Origin: Priapulus caudatus | Lineage: Eukaryota; Priapulida; Priapulimorpha; Priapulimorphida; Priapulidae | Assembly: GCF_000485595.1 (NCBI RefSeq) | Contig: NW_014577517.1 | Coordinates: 179,557-223,667 of the forward strand | Direction of reading: 5' to 3' | Length of the DNA: 44,111 nucleotides | Shown here: in pieces, positions 30,154 to 41,367 of the stretch | How the letters are laid out: each line of letters opens with the position of its first letter | How positions within the stretch are numbered: position 1 is the first letter of the stretch | Made by a program: the position numbers and the translations under genes | The notes under the pieces: generated by a model | The model's input: the letters and a program-made list of their open reading frames with translations, nothing else | Database searches by the model: none | What the model was told of the DNA's origin: nothing

Positions 30154-33050
30154 TGCCATTTTTGCAAGAAAATTGGCCACTTCAAAATGTATTGCGAATT
30201 CGCAGATCGTCAGACGAGGTTCGGCTTCTGAGCAGCGTGACCCCTCATCGCTTTCATGGGAGACACTACAATCTCAACCAGAGGGGATCTTGTCGCTGGC
30301 AAAGCCGAAGTAAAGATAGCAGATCGTTCACGTGTGGAAAGATACGGCGTGCTGAGTTACGTGTATGCCATGAAAATGTACTCGCGAACGCTCACTATGG
30401 AAAGTGGCCCAGGCACTGCCAAGGTCTAGTTAAGGAGCTGCTGGTTCAAACTCGACGCTTCGGATTGTTCGTGAGAAAACTAGAAAGGTTCGCCGCGTCG
30501 CCGATAACCGACATCTACTGTGTGTCGTGGACCTTTACGAAAACCACTTCTTGCGATCAGCCATCAGAAACTCAATCTCGTGTCGTTAGTCAGTTCGTCA
30601 AGGGCAAAGCTACAAGTGGAAAAGTCAATTTCCAGAAGCTGTTTTCATCGCTTTTTGCGTAGATGAAGGGTGACTATGAGATAAAATCCGAGCGACAGTG
30701 CGCCGACCGTTACTCGCATCTCAACGCCACGTCGTGTCCTATACCCGCTGTACGCAGAAGTCAAGAAAGCCTCGTGCGCATGGAGGAGCATGGGAGTTAT
30801 TTCCAAGATAACCGCAGCCAAACATACTGCGTGTGCTGGGAATGGTTGTGGTTCCAAAACCACGAACTGTCAGGATCTGGCGTAGACCTGACGAAAGTTG
30901 AAGTGAAAGTGTGAAACGATGAGAAAACACATTCTACATCTGTGACACTACACTACGGTCGAAGTGGAGCAAAGGGTGTTCGAAACTCGACGCAACTCCG
31001 GGTTCTTGGCCAGTTGCCTCTAAGCAAGAATCGCTAGTCTGACCACGTTCATCACTGCCATTCGGGAGTTCTGGTTTTAATAGGGGGACTCCCTTGCGAA
31101 TCTCATCGGCGCCTGAGATATTCCAGCGCGAATGCCAGGACATTCTAGAGGGCTTTAGAGGGAGGTTTTGTGCTCATAGATGACTTCTGATCTTCGGAAA
31201 GGATCAAGGCGAACACGCATGGAAGACTCCACGGCTTGTTCTAAGTAGTCTGAGCAGCAGGCAGGTGTTACCCTGAATGAGCACAACGTGTTGAGTTTTC
31301 AGTCGATGACAATCAAGTACCTAGGTACTATTCAGTGTTTCATTTGTTTTTTGTTGTAGTTTTTTTTTTTTTTTTTTTCCGAAGAGCATTTAACGCAGAC
31401 CCAAAACAAGCGTCAAAGGCGTATACAGAGAGTGGAACGGCCAGGCTGAACATCACGGAGCTTAGACGTTTCCTAGGCAGATTGGGGGCTCAACCAGCTG
31501 GGGAAATTGTCCCTAACCTACGGACAGAACGGAGCCTCTCGCTCGTTACTACAGCGTGGAAAAATAGCCTGGCTCTTGGAGTTCAAGCTCAAGGAAACGT
31601 GGCTTTCATGGAACTGAAGGCATGCTCTCACGTACGACTGGTATTCTTGCGCTGTATGATCGGAGCAGAGACACGCTCGTCTCAGCTGGATCGTCGTCGT
31701 ATGGATTAGGAGCCGTCATAAGCAGAAACAGAGTGACAATGTGTGGAAACAATTAGCATACGGCGTCACGTTCATTGTCTGATACGAGAAACGGACGCCG
31801 CAGGGGAGAAAGAAGCGCCTAGCCTCAGCTGGGCTTCGCATAGGTTCTAAGAGTCATTTGATTGGAAAACATTTTACTCTAGAAACGGAACCATAGGCCG
31901 TTAGTGTCGTTCTTCGGGCTCAAAGCAGTTGGCTATGAGAACTCCCCGCACGAGTCCAACGCTAAACTCCGACCTATGATCCACGCTATACAGCTATTAT
32001 ACATGTTCCGTGCGGAAAGAAACTGTATACGCAGACGCCTTGTCGAGCGCGCCAGGTCTATTTTTCGCAAAACGTCTGAGGAAATATAGAACTCGCGCAG
32101 GATGTTCAAGCACTACGTGGCTTAATCGTGCAGAGTCTGCCTGCACCGCAAAAAACGTCTAGCTGAAATGTCGCAGAAAGCAGCGCAAGACGAAGTGTGC
32201 TGCCAAATCGTCAAATACTGCTCAAGATGGTGTGGCAGATAGATCATCGTCAATGGAGCTGTGTTTACGTTCTACCCAGTAGTAGGTGAACCTGACTGTT
32301 ATGGACGGGTTACTATAAGGGTACCTAGAAGTTAGTTCATACCCACAAGCATGCCGCTTAGAACTCTTGCGATAGATTCACGAAGGTCACCAGGGGATAA
32401 CTAAGTGTAGGACCGTCCGTGGCCCACAGGGAATCTGTGTGGTGGCAGCGACTGAGTTATTACAGTTCATGCAAACTTCTAGTGCAAAGCATTAACATTC
32501 TGTTGCAAAGAAACGTGTTTGTTCGCATGAGCGACATCACACCGAGGTTCCAAAAACGTCCTTTGGAGATCGTGGGTTACAGACTTGTTTGACTGAAGAG
32601 TGTCACTACCTTGTAGTACTCGATTACTTCTCCCGCTATATAGAACTCGCGAACTGTTGACGCAGCCTATCATCGGAAGCTATAGTCAACATCTTAAGTC
32701 GATCTTTGCGAGACATGGAGTCCAGAATGCGTCAGGTCCGACAACGCGACCACAGTATTCCGCAGAAGAATTCGGCAAGCTTCGCGGATACCTACAACTC
32801 ACGCATGCCACGAGTAGCCCGCGTATCCTCAAGGCCAATGCAGAGTAGCAAGGCCGTGCCAACGCTGAAGACCTGGCTGAAGAAGGCAAAAGCACCCATA
32901 CTCGCAGCTGCGTAAGCGTTACAGAGCCACAGCCTCTCTTTCAACGGGTACACGCCGGCAGAATGCTGCTTCGGAAGACGCGTGTGCGTACAACATCTTC
33001 CGGCAGCATCCGAACCAAACAAACCCCCGTTGGCCGATATGGACAAATCT
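30154..33050 (+). pseudogene. gag-pol remnants of the nested gypsy element
   Basis: Recognisable islands, in mixed frames: CCHC zinc knuckle CHFCKKIGHFKMYC (30154-30195, intact); a protease tail DIYCVVDLYEN (about 30510); a pre-RT linker and GMVVVPKP (about 30830-30860); an RT active-site remnant with IDD (31176-31184); GVTLNEH and KYLG (about 31266-31325); ADPKQ...NITELRRFLG (31390-31480); an RNase H start SSYGLGAVIS (about 31695); an integrase core with HYLVVLDYFSRYIEL (32598-32645), RPQYSAEEFGKL (32750-32785) and THATSSPR (32810); and a C-terminal TLKTWLKKA. Islands of 10-20 good codons are separated by frequent small shifts and substitutions. It is non-functional. Confidence 0.75.
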
Positions 33051-33570
33051 CGCTAGATGACAAACTAGAGTACCGCAAAAAGACGCGGAGAAACCGCTAT
33101 AGACGCCTAGTCACCGGTGCGAGAAACAACTCATGAACTGGGAAGGGAGACAATGTGCTGGGTTCGCTGATAAAGACGTCGCGCCTAAGCATCATTGCAC
33201 TCAAAGCGGAGACACCCGATCGCTATGTTGTAGAGACTCAATCTGGTCGTCCCTGAGACGAAACCGCCAGAAGCCTTGTGCAAGCTTAGCCCAGATCATT
33301 TGAGCAGGATTTCGTCGAAAAACCGGCCGATCGCGAAGTACATGTGAACACCCCGCAAGCAGTTGCGCCCATCCCAAACTCTTGGACTGTTAGTTCGCTT
33401 GAAACAGGACATTCCATCCCGGTGAATGAACTTCAACTGCCATGAGGACAGTATCAGGGAATGTACCGATGACGACAGCTCAAGCCTAGCCCCAGTATGT
33501 GACTAGGTCAGCAGAGTGTCCAAACCGTGGTGAGAAGCTAGCACTGGAACAATCTGTTTAGCCAGATAGG

Positions 33571-33985
33571 TGTGTAATGTTGAGAATTAGTGGTTCAAAA
33601 GATAGAGTTGATGTGTTTACAACTGATAAAGTGGTTGATGCGTTAGGTGGTACAATAGCATTCCCAATTGTTGCCAGCTATTATATATAATCTTGTCAGG
33701 AATGATCTATTGGATAATTGGGACTGTATGGGAATTCATATCTGCAAGAGCTGCCATTATTAGGTTTTTATTTCATCTCAAAGGGGCGAATGTTGTATTA
33801 TCATAATTATCTGTTCTGTGTCAACAAGTTATTCAGCACTGCATCATCGTGCTGCCACCTATGGACGGTTGAGGCGGAACTAAATAAAACATGGCTGGTT
33901 TCTGTTTACGCAAGGCTTTTAGCTGCCTACTCATTATTTGGTCTAATCTAACGCCCACAGATAAACCTCGCTGACTCAACAATAC
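33571..33985 (+). repeat. candidate 3' LTR of nested gypsy element
   Basis: It starts TGTGTAATGTTGAG and includes GCTGCCACCTATGGACGG and AACTAAATAAAACATGG. The right limit is estimated from similarity to the end of the 5' copy. Unlike that copy, it looks little damaged. Confidence 0.45.
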
Positions 33986-34439
33986 GTTAGACATTTTCCA
34001 TACCGCTATATATCTACAGTACTGCACAGTAACACAAATGCAATTTCTGGAAATAGTACATCTATATTAGTGCTTTTAGGAGGTATAGACAGATATTTGT
34101 TAAAACTATTCAAAGATAGATATACACATGTCTACTTAAGTCTGTCTACCTAAGGCACTTAAGGCTACTGATTTTCCATACGGACGTATTTATATGACAC
34201 TTTTAGAAAATGTGTTCTTAACAACACATTTAAGCTTTATCATATTTACAAATGTTACAGGTCAATAGTGTGATGACACCTCTACTAGATAAACACAACA
34301 TAACTATAAATTTCATGAAGAAAACGAAGTTAGAGCATGCTAAACATTAGGTAGACAGCAAATCTGTCTACCTAACAAATTTGTCTACATAACGGCTGGT
34401 TTTTTACACCCGGTGTCTACATATGGTGGGATTAAGATA

Positions 34440-34518
<79 letters not shown>

Positions 34519-34984
34519 AGAGAGAGAGAGGGGAGAAGAGTTATTAGTGACTGCGATATTTGAATTGATTCCCATGATGGTACATGTTTTACGTACAATG
34601 TATGTGTGTAGACATATGTCACAATTCCTGTATTGTGTTTCAACATGTGAGCTAAATACTAGAGAGAGAGATAATACAATATAATAATATACAATATACA
34701 TGTAAGATAATGACTACAAATTATAAATATACCCGATAGTGTTTTTCTCGCACCAAATCACAAACGATAATGTCACCCGGTAGAACGTATTTGCACCATA
34801 TCGCAACAAATCACAAACGATAATGTGGTACAATTAATATAAAATAATGCAAACATGCATAAAAAGTGACTAATGTGACACACAGTCAACCTGACACTAC
34901 ACAGTCAACCCGACATCTACACTACACAGTCAACTCGACACTACAAAGTCAACTCGATACTACAGTCAACTCAACATTATCTAC
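33986..34984. other. AT-rich non-coding region with microsatellites
   Basis: It contains (AT)n at about 34437-34474 and (GA)n at about 34481-34530. From 34880 there are irregular ACAGTCAAC(C/T)CGACAC repeats leading into the 57-bp minisatellite. No gene is seen. Confidence 0.7.
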
Positions 34985-35375
34985 ACTACACAGTTTTATC
35001 CACTCGACACTCGGTCAGCCAAACTTTATCTACACGTACACAACACACAGTTTTATTCACTCGACACTCAGTCAGCCAAACTTTATCTACACGTACACAA
35101 CACACAGTTTTATTCACTCGACACTCAGTCAGCTTTTATTCACTCGACACTCGGTCAGCCAAACTTTATCTACACGTACACAACACACAGTTTTATTCAC
35201 TCGACACTCGGTCAGCCAAACTTTATCTACACGTACACAACACACAGTTTTATCCACTCGACACTCGGTCAGCCAAACTTTATATACACGTACACAACAC
35301 ACAGTTTTATTCACTCGACACTCGGTCAGCCAAACTTTATCTACACGTACACAACACACAGTCAACCCGACACGA
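34985..35375. repeat. 57-bp minisatellite
   Basis: CAGTTTTAT begins units at 34991, 35048, 35105, 35188, 35245 and 35302, with exact 57-bp spacing except for one partial unit after 35105; a last unit starts at 35359 and diverges. The unit length equals 19 codons, so open frames persist on both strands, but this is a repeat, not a gene. Confidence 0.95.
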
Positions 35376-35391
35376 CATGGTCGATCTGGCA

Positions 35392-36588
35392 TTATTGGTA
35401 AGATCGCAATCGTTGAATGCGGGCACTCTGTTCTTTTTGCCTTGTTAGCCACAATCCTAGAGGACCTAGACTTTTCCCGTGAATATTGTCAAGTCTGCTG
35501 TAGGGCATATCTGGAAATGACTGGTGAAATCGTCCTGGTATTTGGGCAAATAGTGATTCACCCTTCATTTCTCGAACCAACAACTTGACATCGTTCTGGA
35601 TGGATGGTTTGTGGTGTTTAGGGGCGCCAAAGTAGACATCAAGTCCAGTTTTATATGCGTTCATAATTCGGTCGAGTGCTGACAAACTGCGTCCTGCTCT
35701 TCGGATAGACTTTGTGGTCAGATTGCCCCTCAAGGACGACAAAGCATCTTTGGCCACCATGTTCAAGAATTCAAGTGCAACGTCGCCAGGCACATTGCCA
35801 CCTGCCCCACCATGAATATTTATGCACCTGTTGTGCAGCATCTGGTGTTGCTGCCTGGCCGTCAATGTGGCAAGTAGCTGTGACTGCAGCCTAAACCCCA
35901 GTAACCGGTACTTTGTGTGGTTGTTTTGGTGATAGAGGAGCATATCAAAGCGCCACATCCGAGTTAGCCTGTGGCCATCGTTCTCCTCGGCTGCGTCCTC
36001 TCTCACCCAGTCCATCAGCCCTTCACGCAGCACATTGCAGGAATAATTGAATTTAAAGTCCTCCTTTGACGCTGTCGACTGGCCATCAGGAGTGTTTCGG
36101 GCCATGGGGGGGTCACACTGCTGTAGTTGTACATCCTGGTACAGGCACATGGCTCTATGTGTTTGTCGGCACTTCCCATCGATCGCAAAGTCCCGATGGC
36201 AGCCCGGAAATCCACACGGAACGCGACACGGCATGTTGGTCGCCATATCGGGTACTCCATCACCCTGATTTAGGAGGTCGTCGGGCGAAGTAGTCGTCGC
36301 CACGAAACTGTCAACAATTTCCAATGCAGTCTGCGCCAGAAAAGCCGCCTTCTCCTCATTGGATGCAAACTGCGCTGGACTGTCGTCGTCCAACGACTCC
36401 AGACCGAGCTTGTGAAGTGCCGATAGCAGAATAAAGCTGATGGTCACAAACCGGCTGAATTCCCGACAGTCGTTCACAGCATCTTTTACGATCGACTTCA
36501 CCCGTGTGCGCTCAAAGCGGTTGCGTAGTTGGAACAGTGTCCCCTTCTCGCCAGCTGACGACGTCTTGTAGTAGGAATTGAACAGATC
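35392..36588 (-). CDS. DUF6589-like transposon protein, last exon
   Basis: The acceptor is ATAATAG|GATCTG, with exon start at 36588 (phase 0) and stop TAA at 35394-35392, giving about 398 codons. The order from the start is DLFNSYYKTS, a helical segment, a zinc-finger-like CGFPGCHRDFAIDGKCRQTHRAMC, FKFNYSCNVLREGLM, MLLYHQNNHTKYRLLGFRLQSQL, RCINIHGGAGGNVPGDVALEF and SFPDMPYSRLDNIHGKSL. The YNY-like FNYSC, YHxNNHTKY and N.HGGxGxNxPxDxxLE blocks are the signature I know from DUF6589 proteins, abundant and multicopy in marine invertebrates and found in fungi. I infer transposase function from linkage to the terminal repeats. The stop lies about 17 bases from the 57-bp minisatellite. Confidence 0.85.
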   Translation of the reverse strand, partial: DLFNSYYKTSSAGEKGTLFQLRNRFERTRVKSIVKDAVNDCREFSRFVTISFILLSALHKLGLESLDDDSPAQFASNEEKAAFLAQTALEIVDSFVATTTSPDDLLNQGDGVPDMATNMPCRVPCGFPGCHRDFAIDGKCRQTHRAMCLYQDVQLQQCDPPMARNTPDGQSTASKEDFKFNYSCNVLREGLMDWVREDAAEENDGHRLTRMWRFDMLLYHQNNHTKYRLLGFRLQSQLLATLTARQQHQMLHNRCINIHGGAGGNVPGDVALEFLNMVAKDALSSLRGNLTTKSIRRAGRSLSALDRIMNAYKTGLDVYFGAPKHHKPSIQNDVKLLVREMKGESLFAQIPGRFHQSFPDMPYSRLDNIHGKSLGPLGLWLTRQKEQSARIQRLRSYQ

Positions 36589-37019
36589 CTATTATAAATA
36601 AAGAAATATTTATATTAGAAAAAGTTGAGTCACAAATGTGAGCATAGAAAATAAATTCAATATTACGATGAGAGTCAGGGGAATACATGTACTATGGATT
36701 AGTCTCCATTGTGGTAGTGCCATGGCCGCAGACACTTCTGATTGTTTTACGCGTTACAGCATTCGTCTAGCGAAAATGAGCAATTCTGGTTTTATGTATT
36801 AACAGAGTTTAAGATGGAGATTAACTGGCCATTAACGTTGCAAAGTTCTTAACCTGATTTAAAAATGAACAAATTCTGTTCATTTTATGCGATGTACAGG
36901 CGAAAGACTGGGAGATAACTATAAAATTGTATATATATATATATATATATACAGACTAACCCTATTTTAATTATAATTGTCGAGAAAGTCAAACATACAG
37001 TATTGACTATAGGCCTTAC
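36589..37019 (-). other. intron of the DUF6589-like gene
   Basis: On the minus strand it runs from CAG|GTAAGG to ATAATAG. It contains (AT)n at 36931-36951. Confidence 0.8.
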
Positions 37020-37274
37020 CTGTAGAGCGAGAACATGGCCATGCCAGTCTTCGCTGTGGGCAACTAGTCCATCCAGGCGATCCTCGGGTGTGATGCCATC
37101 AGCTCTGGCTCGTTGCGATCCAACCGCACGCTCGACACTCAGGCCATCTCCCCCCAGCAGGAGCGGCTTCATCACATCATCAGCCGTTCTCGGGACATAC
37201 TGCTGGAGGTGGGTCATGATGTCTATCATCTGCTCTGTTATATTCTCGTCCTTCTCCATAATGCCCAGAGGGAC
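37020..37274 (-). CDS. DUF6589-like gene, internal exon with GGD motif
   Basis: The exon runs from ATTACAG|GTCCCT to CTACAG|GTAAGG, 85 codons, phase 0 at both ends. It encodes VPLGIMEKDE, then MKPLLLGGDGLSVERAVGSQR and LVAHSEDWHGH. The GGDxLxVxRxxxxQ and EDWH blocks are the best conserved part of DUF6589 proteins and probably carry acidic catalytic residues of an RNase H-like fold (inference). It joins in frame to the exons on both sides. Confidence 0.88.
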
Positions 37275-37905
37275 CTGTAATATAAACATGCAATTTTTTA
37301 AATTAAAAAAAATTAAATATCACTGGTTAATAGATTTATATGGTAAACATCCTAATAATTTGTAGAGTAAAAATAAATTCTTCAAACTTGGGAGTGTGTG
37401 AATAATTAAGCCAACATGCAAATACATTACCATAATTTTATTATGAGTGTATTAATTATTAGGATATTTACTGTGATTTCCTTCCCCCCACACACACACA
37501 ATGTGCAGATCAATCATAAATTATTATTACATTTAAACACCCCTCCCGCCCATAGTGTGCAGAACTGCAGTTCATGAAAAATATAGTAATTGTGTCTATT
37601 AAGCCACATTGATACAGACAAATAGAAAAATTAAACAAATAAAATTTTTTCAACAAATTACAAACGGCCTATTCAGACTAGTGATTTAAAAATAATTTGT
37701 GACCATGTAAAAATTATTATGGAGATGTTAATATGTTGAACACTAAATAATTTTGTTAACAATTGAAAATTCAGATTTAACTGTGGCAATCAAGAAAGTG
37801 TCTGCAAGTGGCTGTGACACCGTGTAGAGTGTCAAGTGCATGATTCGTTGATGGATACACCTAAAAAGTAATTTATACATGTTCATGTGTGTAAAGCAAA
37901 CTCAC
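37275..37905 (-). other. intron of the DUF6589-like gene
   Basis: The donor is AATGTG|GTGAGT on the minus strand and the acceptor is ATTACAG at 37275. The rest is AT-rich, with nothing else seen. Confidence 0.75.
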
Positions 37906-38115
37906 CACATTGCTCTTTCTCTTGGACTGCTCTGAATACTCATGTGGGATGTGGTCAGTCACAAGGTGCTTGATGTCGTGAAACATTTTCATGTGCTCTG
38001 TGAGGACGCGCTGAATCAAGACCCGCATATCTTCTCTCAGAAGCCGATGATCTTCAGCTGAAGGTAGGAAGGCAGAGTTTGGAATGTAGTGTGGATATAT
38101 CCTTCGCGTGATATT
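37906..38115 (-). CDS. DUF6589-like gene, internal exon
   Basis: Seventy codons in phase 0, ending AGCAATGTG|GTGAGT. The encoded part includes LPSAEDHRLLREDMRVLIQR, MKMFHDIKHLVTDHIPHEYSE and RKSN. The REDMRVL and VxDHIPHxYS blocks precede the GGD exon in DUF6589 proteins. The acceptor (GATGACAG) has a poor pyrimidine tract, but in-frame stops upstream require a splice here. Together with the two downstream exons it gives about 553 continuous codons. Confidence 0.75.
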
Positions 38116-39072
38116 CTGTCATCAAGTGTTCACACCATACACCGTTCCGGGACAGCTATGGAATGTACCAAGTTGTGCTACTTTTGTTGACTGTCATGTT
38201 TTGAGCAACATGCTGAACAGTTCACAAATTTGTCGTATACAATTCGAATCCAGGGAACCAGTGCTGGTGGTGAGTGCTTCCTTTATAGTCCGTTGTGACG
38301 TATCACAGTCCTGTCTAATCCCCTATCACTACACCTATCTCCCGGCTATAAGCACAACATCGAGTCTACAGATGTCTCATGATAGAGTCAGTCAGTGTCT
38401 GCTTGTGCTGGATTCCGCTCGAGCTGATGATGCCCATCCATTCAAAGGCAGCCGACGTTTCTGCCTTGTTTGGCTACTCCGCAACAGGTGATTGCGACCC
38501 TCTCAATGTCACTGGCGGGGTGCGCCATACTGGATTTGACTCGGACTCAGCGAGAGTCGGCTGTGTGGGTCGAACATCACACGCTTGGGTGTCGCTATGG
38601 TTGGGTTGATGACACGACTGCATAATCATGTATCATGTGACCGTTGCCGAATCTAGCTTGGATGCTGGTGATCGGCGCCCTGTCCGCCAGACAGATGCTT
38701 TCACTTTACTTGTCATCAATCCTCCCTACTTTGTCATACTCTGTCAAGTAGATTGTGCACAGGCCATCCGCCCTCGTTGAAGGATCTGTACACGCGGAGC
38801 CTTCTGACGTGTCCATTGATAGAACGAGCTGTCACCAGGCCTGTAGTGGTGTATGCTGCTGATTTTCTTGTAAACAACAGATTGGCCGGGCGGACCAATC
38901 TCTGGCGCGACGACATGTTTCCCACACTTGTGTCACATTCAGCACTATTAGTTGGTGTCGCGGTTTTTCAGGTAGTCAATGAGACTTGTGGCCCAGTCAA
39001 AGTCGTTCTCGTTAGCCAATATTTGTAAAGACGCAAGGATTTTTAGCTTTGGTCGCCACAGCCCTTGGCATT
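38116..39072 (-). other. probable intron or decayed coding stretch of the DUF6589-like gene
   Basis: Short minus-strand frames exist (for example after 39072, a frame with LWRPKLKILASLQILANEND and DWATSLIDYLKNRDT, ending near 38965), suggesting remnants of the missing middle of the protein. I could not assemble a continuous frame or confident splice sites. Confidence 0.35.
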
Positions 39073-39282
39073 CTAGTAACATTGCTTTTCGAAAAACTGA
39101 CTGACGATGTGTGCTGTCGGTAGATTCAGATAGTGGTGACAGCCTGTCTGAATTGTCTCATCCAAGGCACGTGATTTTTCCACATGTTTCCTTGCTGATG
39201 AGAGACCCGGGTTCTGCACTTGAAAGGAATCTCCACCTGAAATTATAATATAAAACCAAACATTAGTATCAGACAAAAATAA
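39073..39282 (-). CDS. candidate upstream exon of the DUF6589-like gene
   Basis: It begins after a good acceptor (ATTATAATTTCAG) at 39282 and is open for about 69 codons (SARKHVEKSRALDET, HHYLNLPTAHIVSQFFEK) to TAG. A coding-looking frame continues in another phase just beyond, so a small indel may have broken it. The phase does not match the donor of the first exon, so another exon or a lesion lies between. Tentative. Confidence 0.35.
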   Translation of the reverse strand, partial: LFLSDTNVWFYIIISGGDSFQVQNPGLSSARKHVEKSRALDETIQTGCHHYLNLPTAHIVSQFFEKQCY

Positions 39283-41069
39283 TTTAGTTAAAATAGGAGG
39301 GGGTAGGGTCACGTAGCGGATCGCTACAGTAATGAGGGATCGTCTAGTGTGATTCTGCTACACTATTGTACAATTATGATATATTTAGTATTATTGAATT
39401 TTAAGAAATAAACGTGTGTACACGTATGCATGCATACACACAGTCTATACAGCTTCTTTTTTTAAATTTTATTTTAATGAAAATGTTACAAAATTTAGTG
39501 AAAAATATATCGATTTTTAATTTTAAAACAAATGAAGAAAAAAAATTTGGGTCGGGCCGTATTTGGTAGGTAGGGTCGGGTTCGGAACACATCATTTTTT
39601 AGCCTATATGTATGTCATGATAAAAGTTAAAAATGTATGCGCACATGCCACAGTGCCTGCCCCGCATTATATAGTATGTATATTTCCAAAGGAGGAGGTG
39701 GGCAAAGTGACAAAATAAACTCAGCCTATTCCAGTAGGGGCGGGTGGCTGAGCATAGCAGTCTATTTGTTATAATCAATTTGTTGTTCAATACTTGTTAC
39801 ATACTCATTCCTGTCTTTCATTTATAGTAAATACTAATAGTATCATTTTATATGTTAATGTTATGTCATTATGATCTTCATTATAACAAGAGCGCAGAGG
39901 TCTGGCTCATCTGGGTTGTTTGCTACGTTATGACGTACAATTTCAGTGCTTGTGCGTCGTAGCTGACACATTTGTAGGCGCAGATATGCAGTACGCAGTT
40001 GGTACACATCATTGTCGTAGGACACGCATCACTATCCCCCCATGCGAATTTTGGTTTATTTTATTAAATGATATGCCTTTGACGTGTCGAATGTGTGGTC
40101 GTGATTCACAGCTATTTCTATTTTATCTATCTATAAAGATTTCACATGTGAGCTGGATTCAAGTTATAAATGCGGGGGCGGGGAGTCTTCTTCCCACCTC
40201 CCTCCCTCCTCGCCTCCCCTGCTTCGCTCCCTCCCCTCTGTGTCGCCTCCACCTCCATTCCCTTGCCACACCATCTCGCACGACCTAATTGTTGAACCCC
40301 GTTTCCCGCCTCGATACACACGCCCGTCTATCACCGTTTTCCTGGCCCCGTCTCACTTCTCCTCTCTTCTTCTTATCTATATAAAATTACCAGCGATGAT
40401 GCTTTTACTGCCCTCATAATGCTATTCTTCCTATGCCCCTGAGGTGGTACAGTTCATAAATCATTATATATATAGTCTCTATATTTCTAATGATACGCTT
40501 TATGTCGCCACAACTCGGTATATGGATACCGACGCTGCATTGCCCATGTTATGGTTAAGATTCAGATGCAAGAGGTATTATCTTATATATTATATGGTAC
40601 TAGTTTTATTTTATTCGCATTGAACAAGTTAATGAGATAAAGTCTATTTAACTAGCTTGTTCCCGCCGAGATGCGCGTGCAAGTTGTAGTATGATAATCA
40701 AGATGCAGCGTTCCTGGAATCTAGAGTAGTACATGTAATGCAGTAAGTATATTAGCGTTGCCTCGCTGTGAGTTAACAGTGCATTGCAGAGTGCAGGCAA
40801 CACATTATGTTAGAGCCGTTGACAGCCATGGGGCTGCCTGTGTTTTTGCTCTGCGAGCATTTCACTGATTCGATCATTTAGCTTCAGCCCAGGGGCAGGG
40901 TTGCGCCTATAGACATGCTTTTAGGAAACATCATAGCTTTAAGGAAGCTTAAACCATTGTTCAACCTCATTTGCCTTGTGCAAATTTCTAAACTGTGCAC
41001 TTAGGGCGCACTTGACAAGTATGCGCTCTCTAATAGCAAGCAGTTCAGTCTTTGTACGTCAACATTCAA
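39283..41069. other. non-coding, large intron of the right-hand gene
   Basis: No exon is recognised. A CT-rich tract lies at 40185-40260. It is otherwise AT-rich. Confidence 0.5.
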
Positions 41070-41367
41070 GTTTACCCTTCTTGAGGTGTCAAAGGTTTTC
41101 ACACTTACTCTTGCATGTCAGTGGAAAGCATTTTCATGGTGCCTTTCAATAAAAGTTGTTCCAATCGTCTCCGTCCCCCTGTCCTCAGAAAATGTTTCTA
41201 AATTCTGACCTGTGCCATGACCTTTTGACCTGTGACCTACAATTCGGCACCAGTGGATGGCTTTTACCTACCATTTATGTATACACCGGACTTCACGCTC
41301 ATAGGTCGAGCCGTTTTAGGATTTGTTTGCGCAATTCTGCGTTTCCGCCCTATCCTTAAGTTAAGGC
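41070..41367. repeat. dispersed repeat, copy B, block 1
   Basis: It matches 20316-20655 (GTCCTCAGAAAATGTTTC, TGACCTGTGACCTACAATT, TCGAGCCGTTTT, CCTATCCTTAAGTTAAGG). Confidence 0.85.

Larger units (their letters stand above)
28420..33985 (+). mobile_element. nested Ty3/gypsy retrotransposon, heavily decayed
   Basis: A tRNA-Leu-type primer-binding site (TGGTGTCAGAA at 28871) follows a candidate 5' LTR. A gag zinc knuckle, protease tail, RT, RNase H and integrase fragments follow in order, then a candidate 3' LTR from 33571. The two LTR candidates share only blocks (a CACCTATG/CACCCTATG, GAGGCGGAACTAAATAAA and ACGCCCA series), so they are very diverged and their limits are approximate. It lies between the helicase and transposase genes of the large DNA element and so inserted into it. 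Confidence 0.7.

Noticed and set aside
34432-34701. Ser/Leu-repeat ORFs
   Set aside because: Products of (GA)n and (AT)n microsatellites.
34866-35588. 240-codon ORF with regular Thr/His/Ser repeats
   Set aside because: It is the 57-bp minisatellite read in frame (57 is a multiple of three), open on both strands; the real gene here is on the minus strand beyond 35392.
38108-38609. Plus-strand ORFs overlapping 38108-38609
   Set aside because: Opposite to the assigned gene, no recognisable domain, and partly shadows of the minus-strand exon at 37906-38115.
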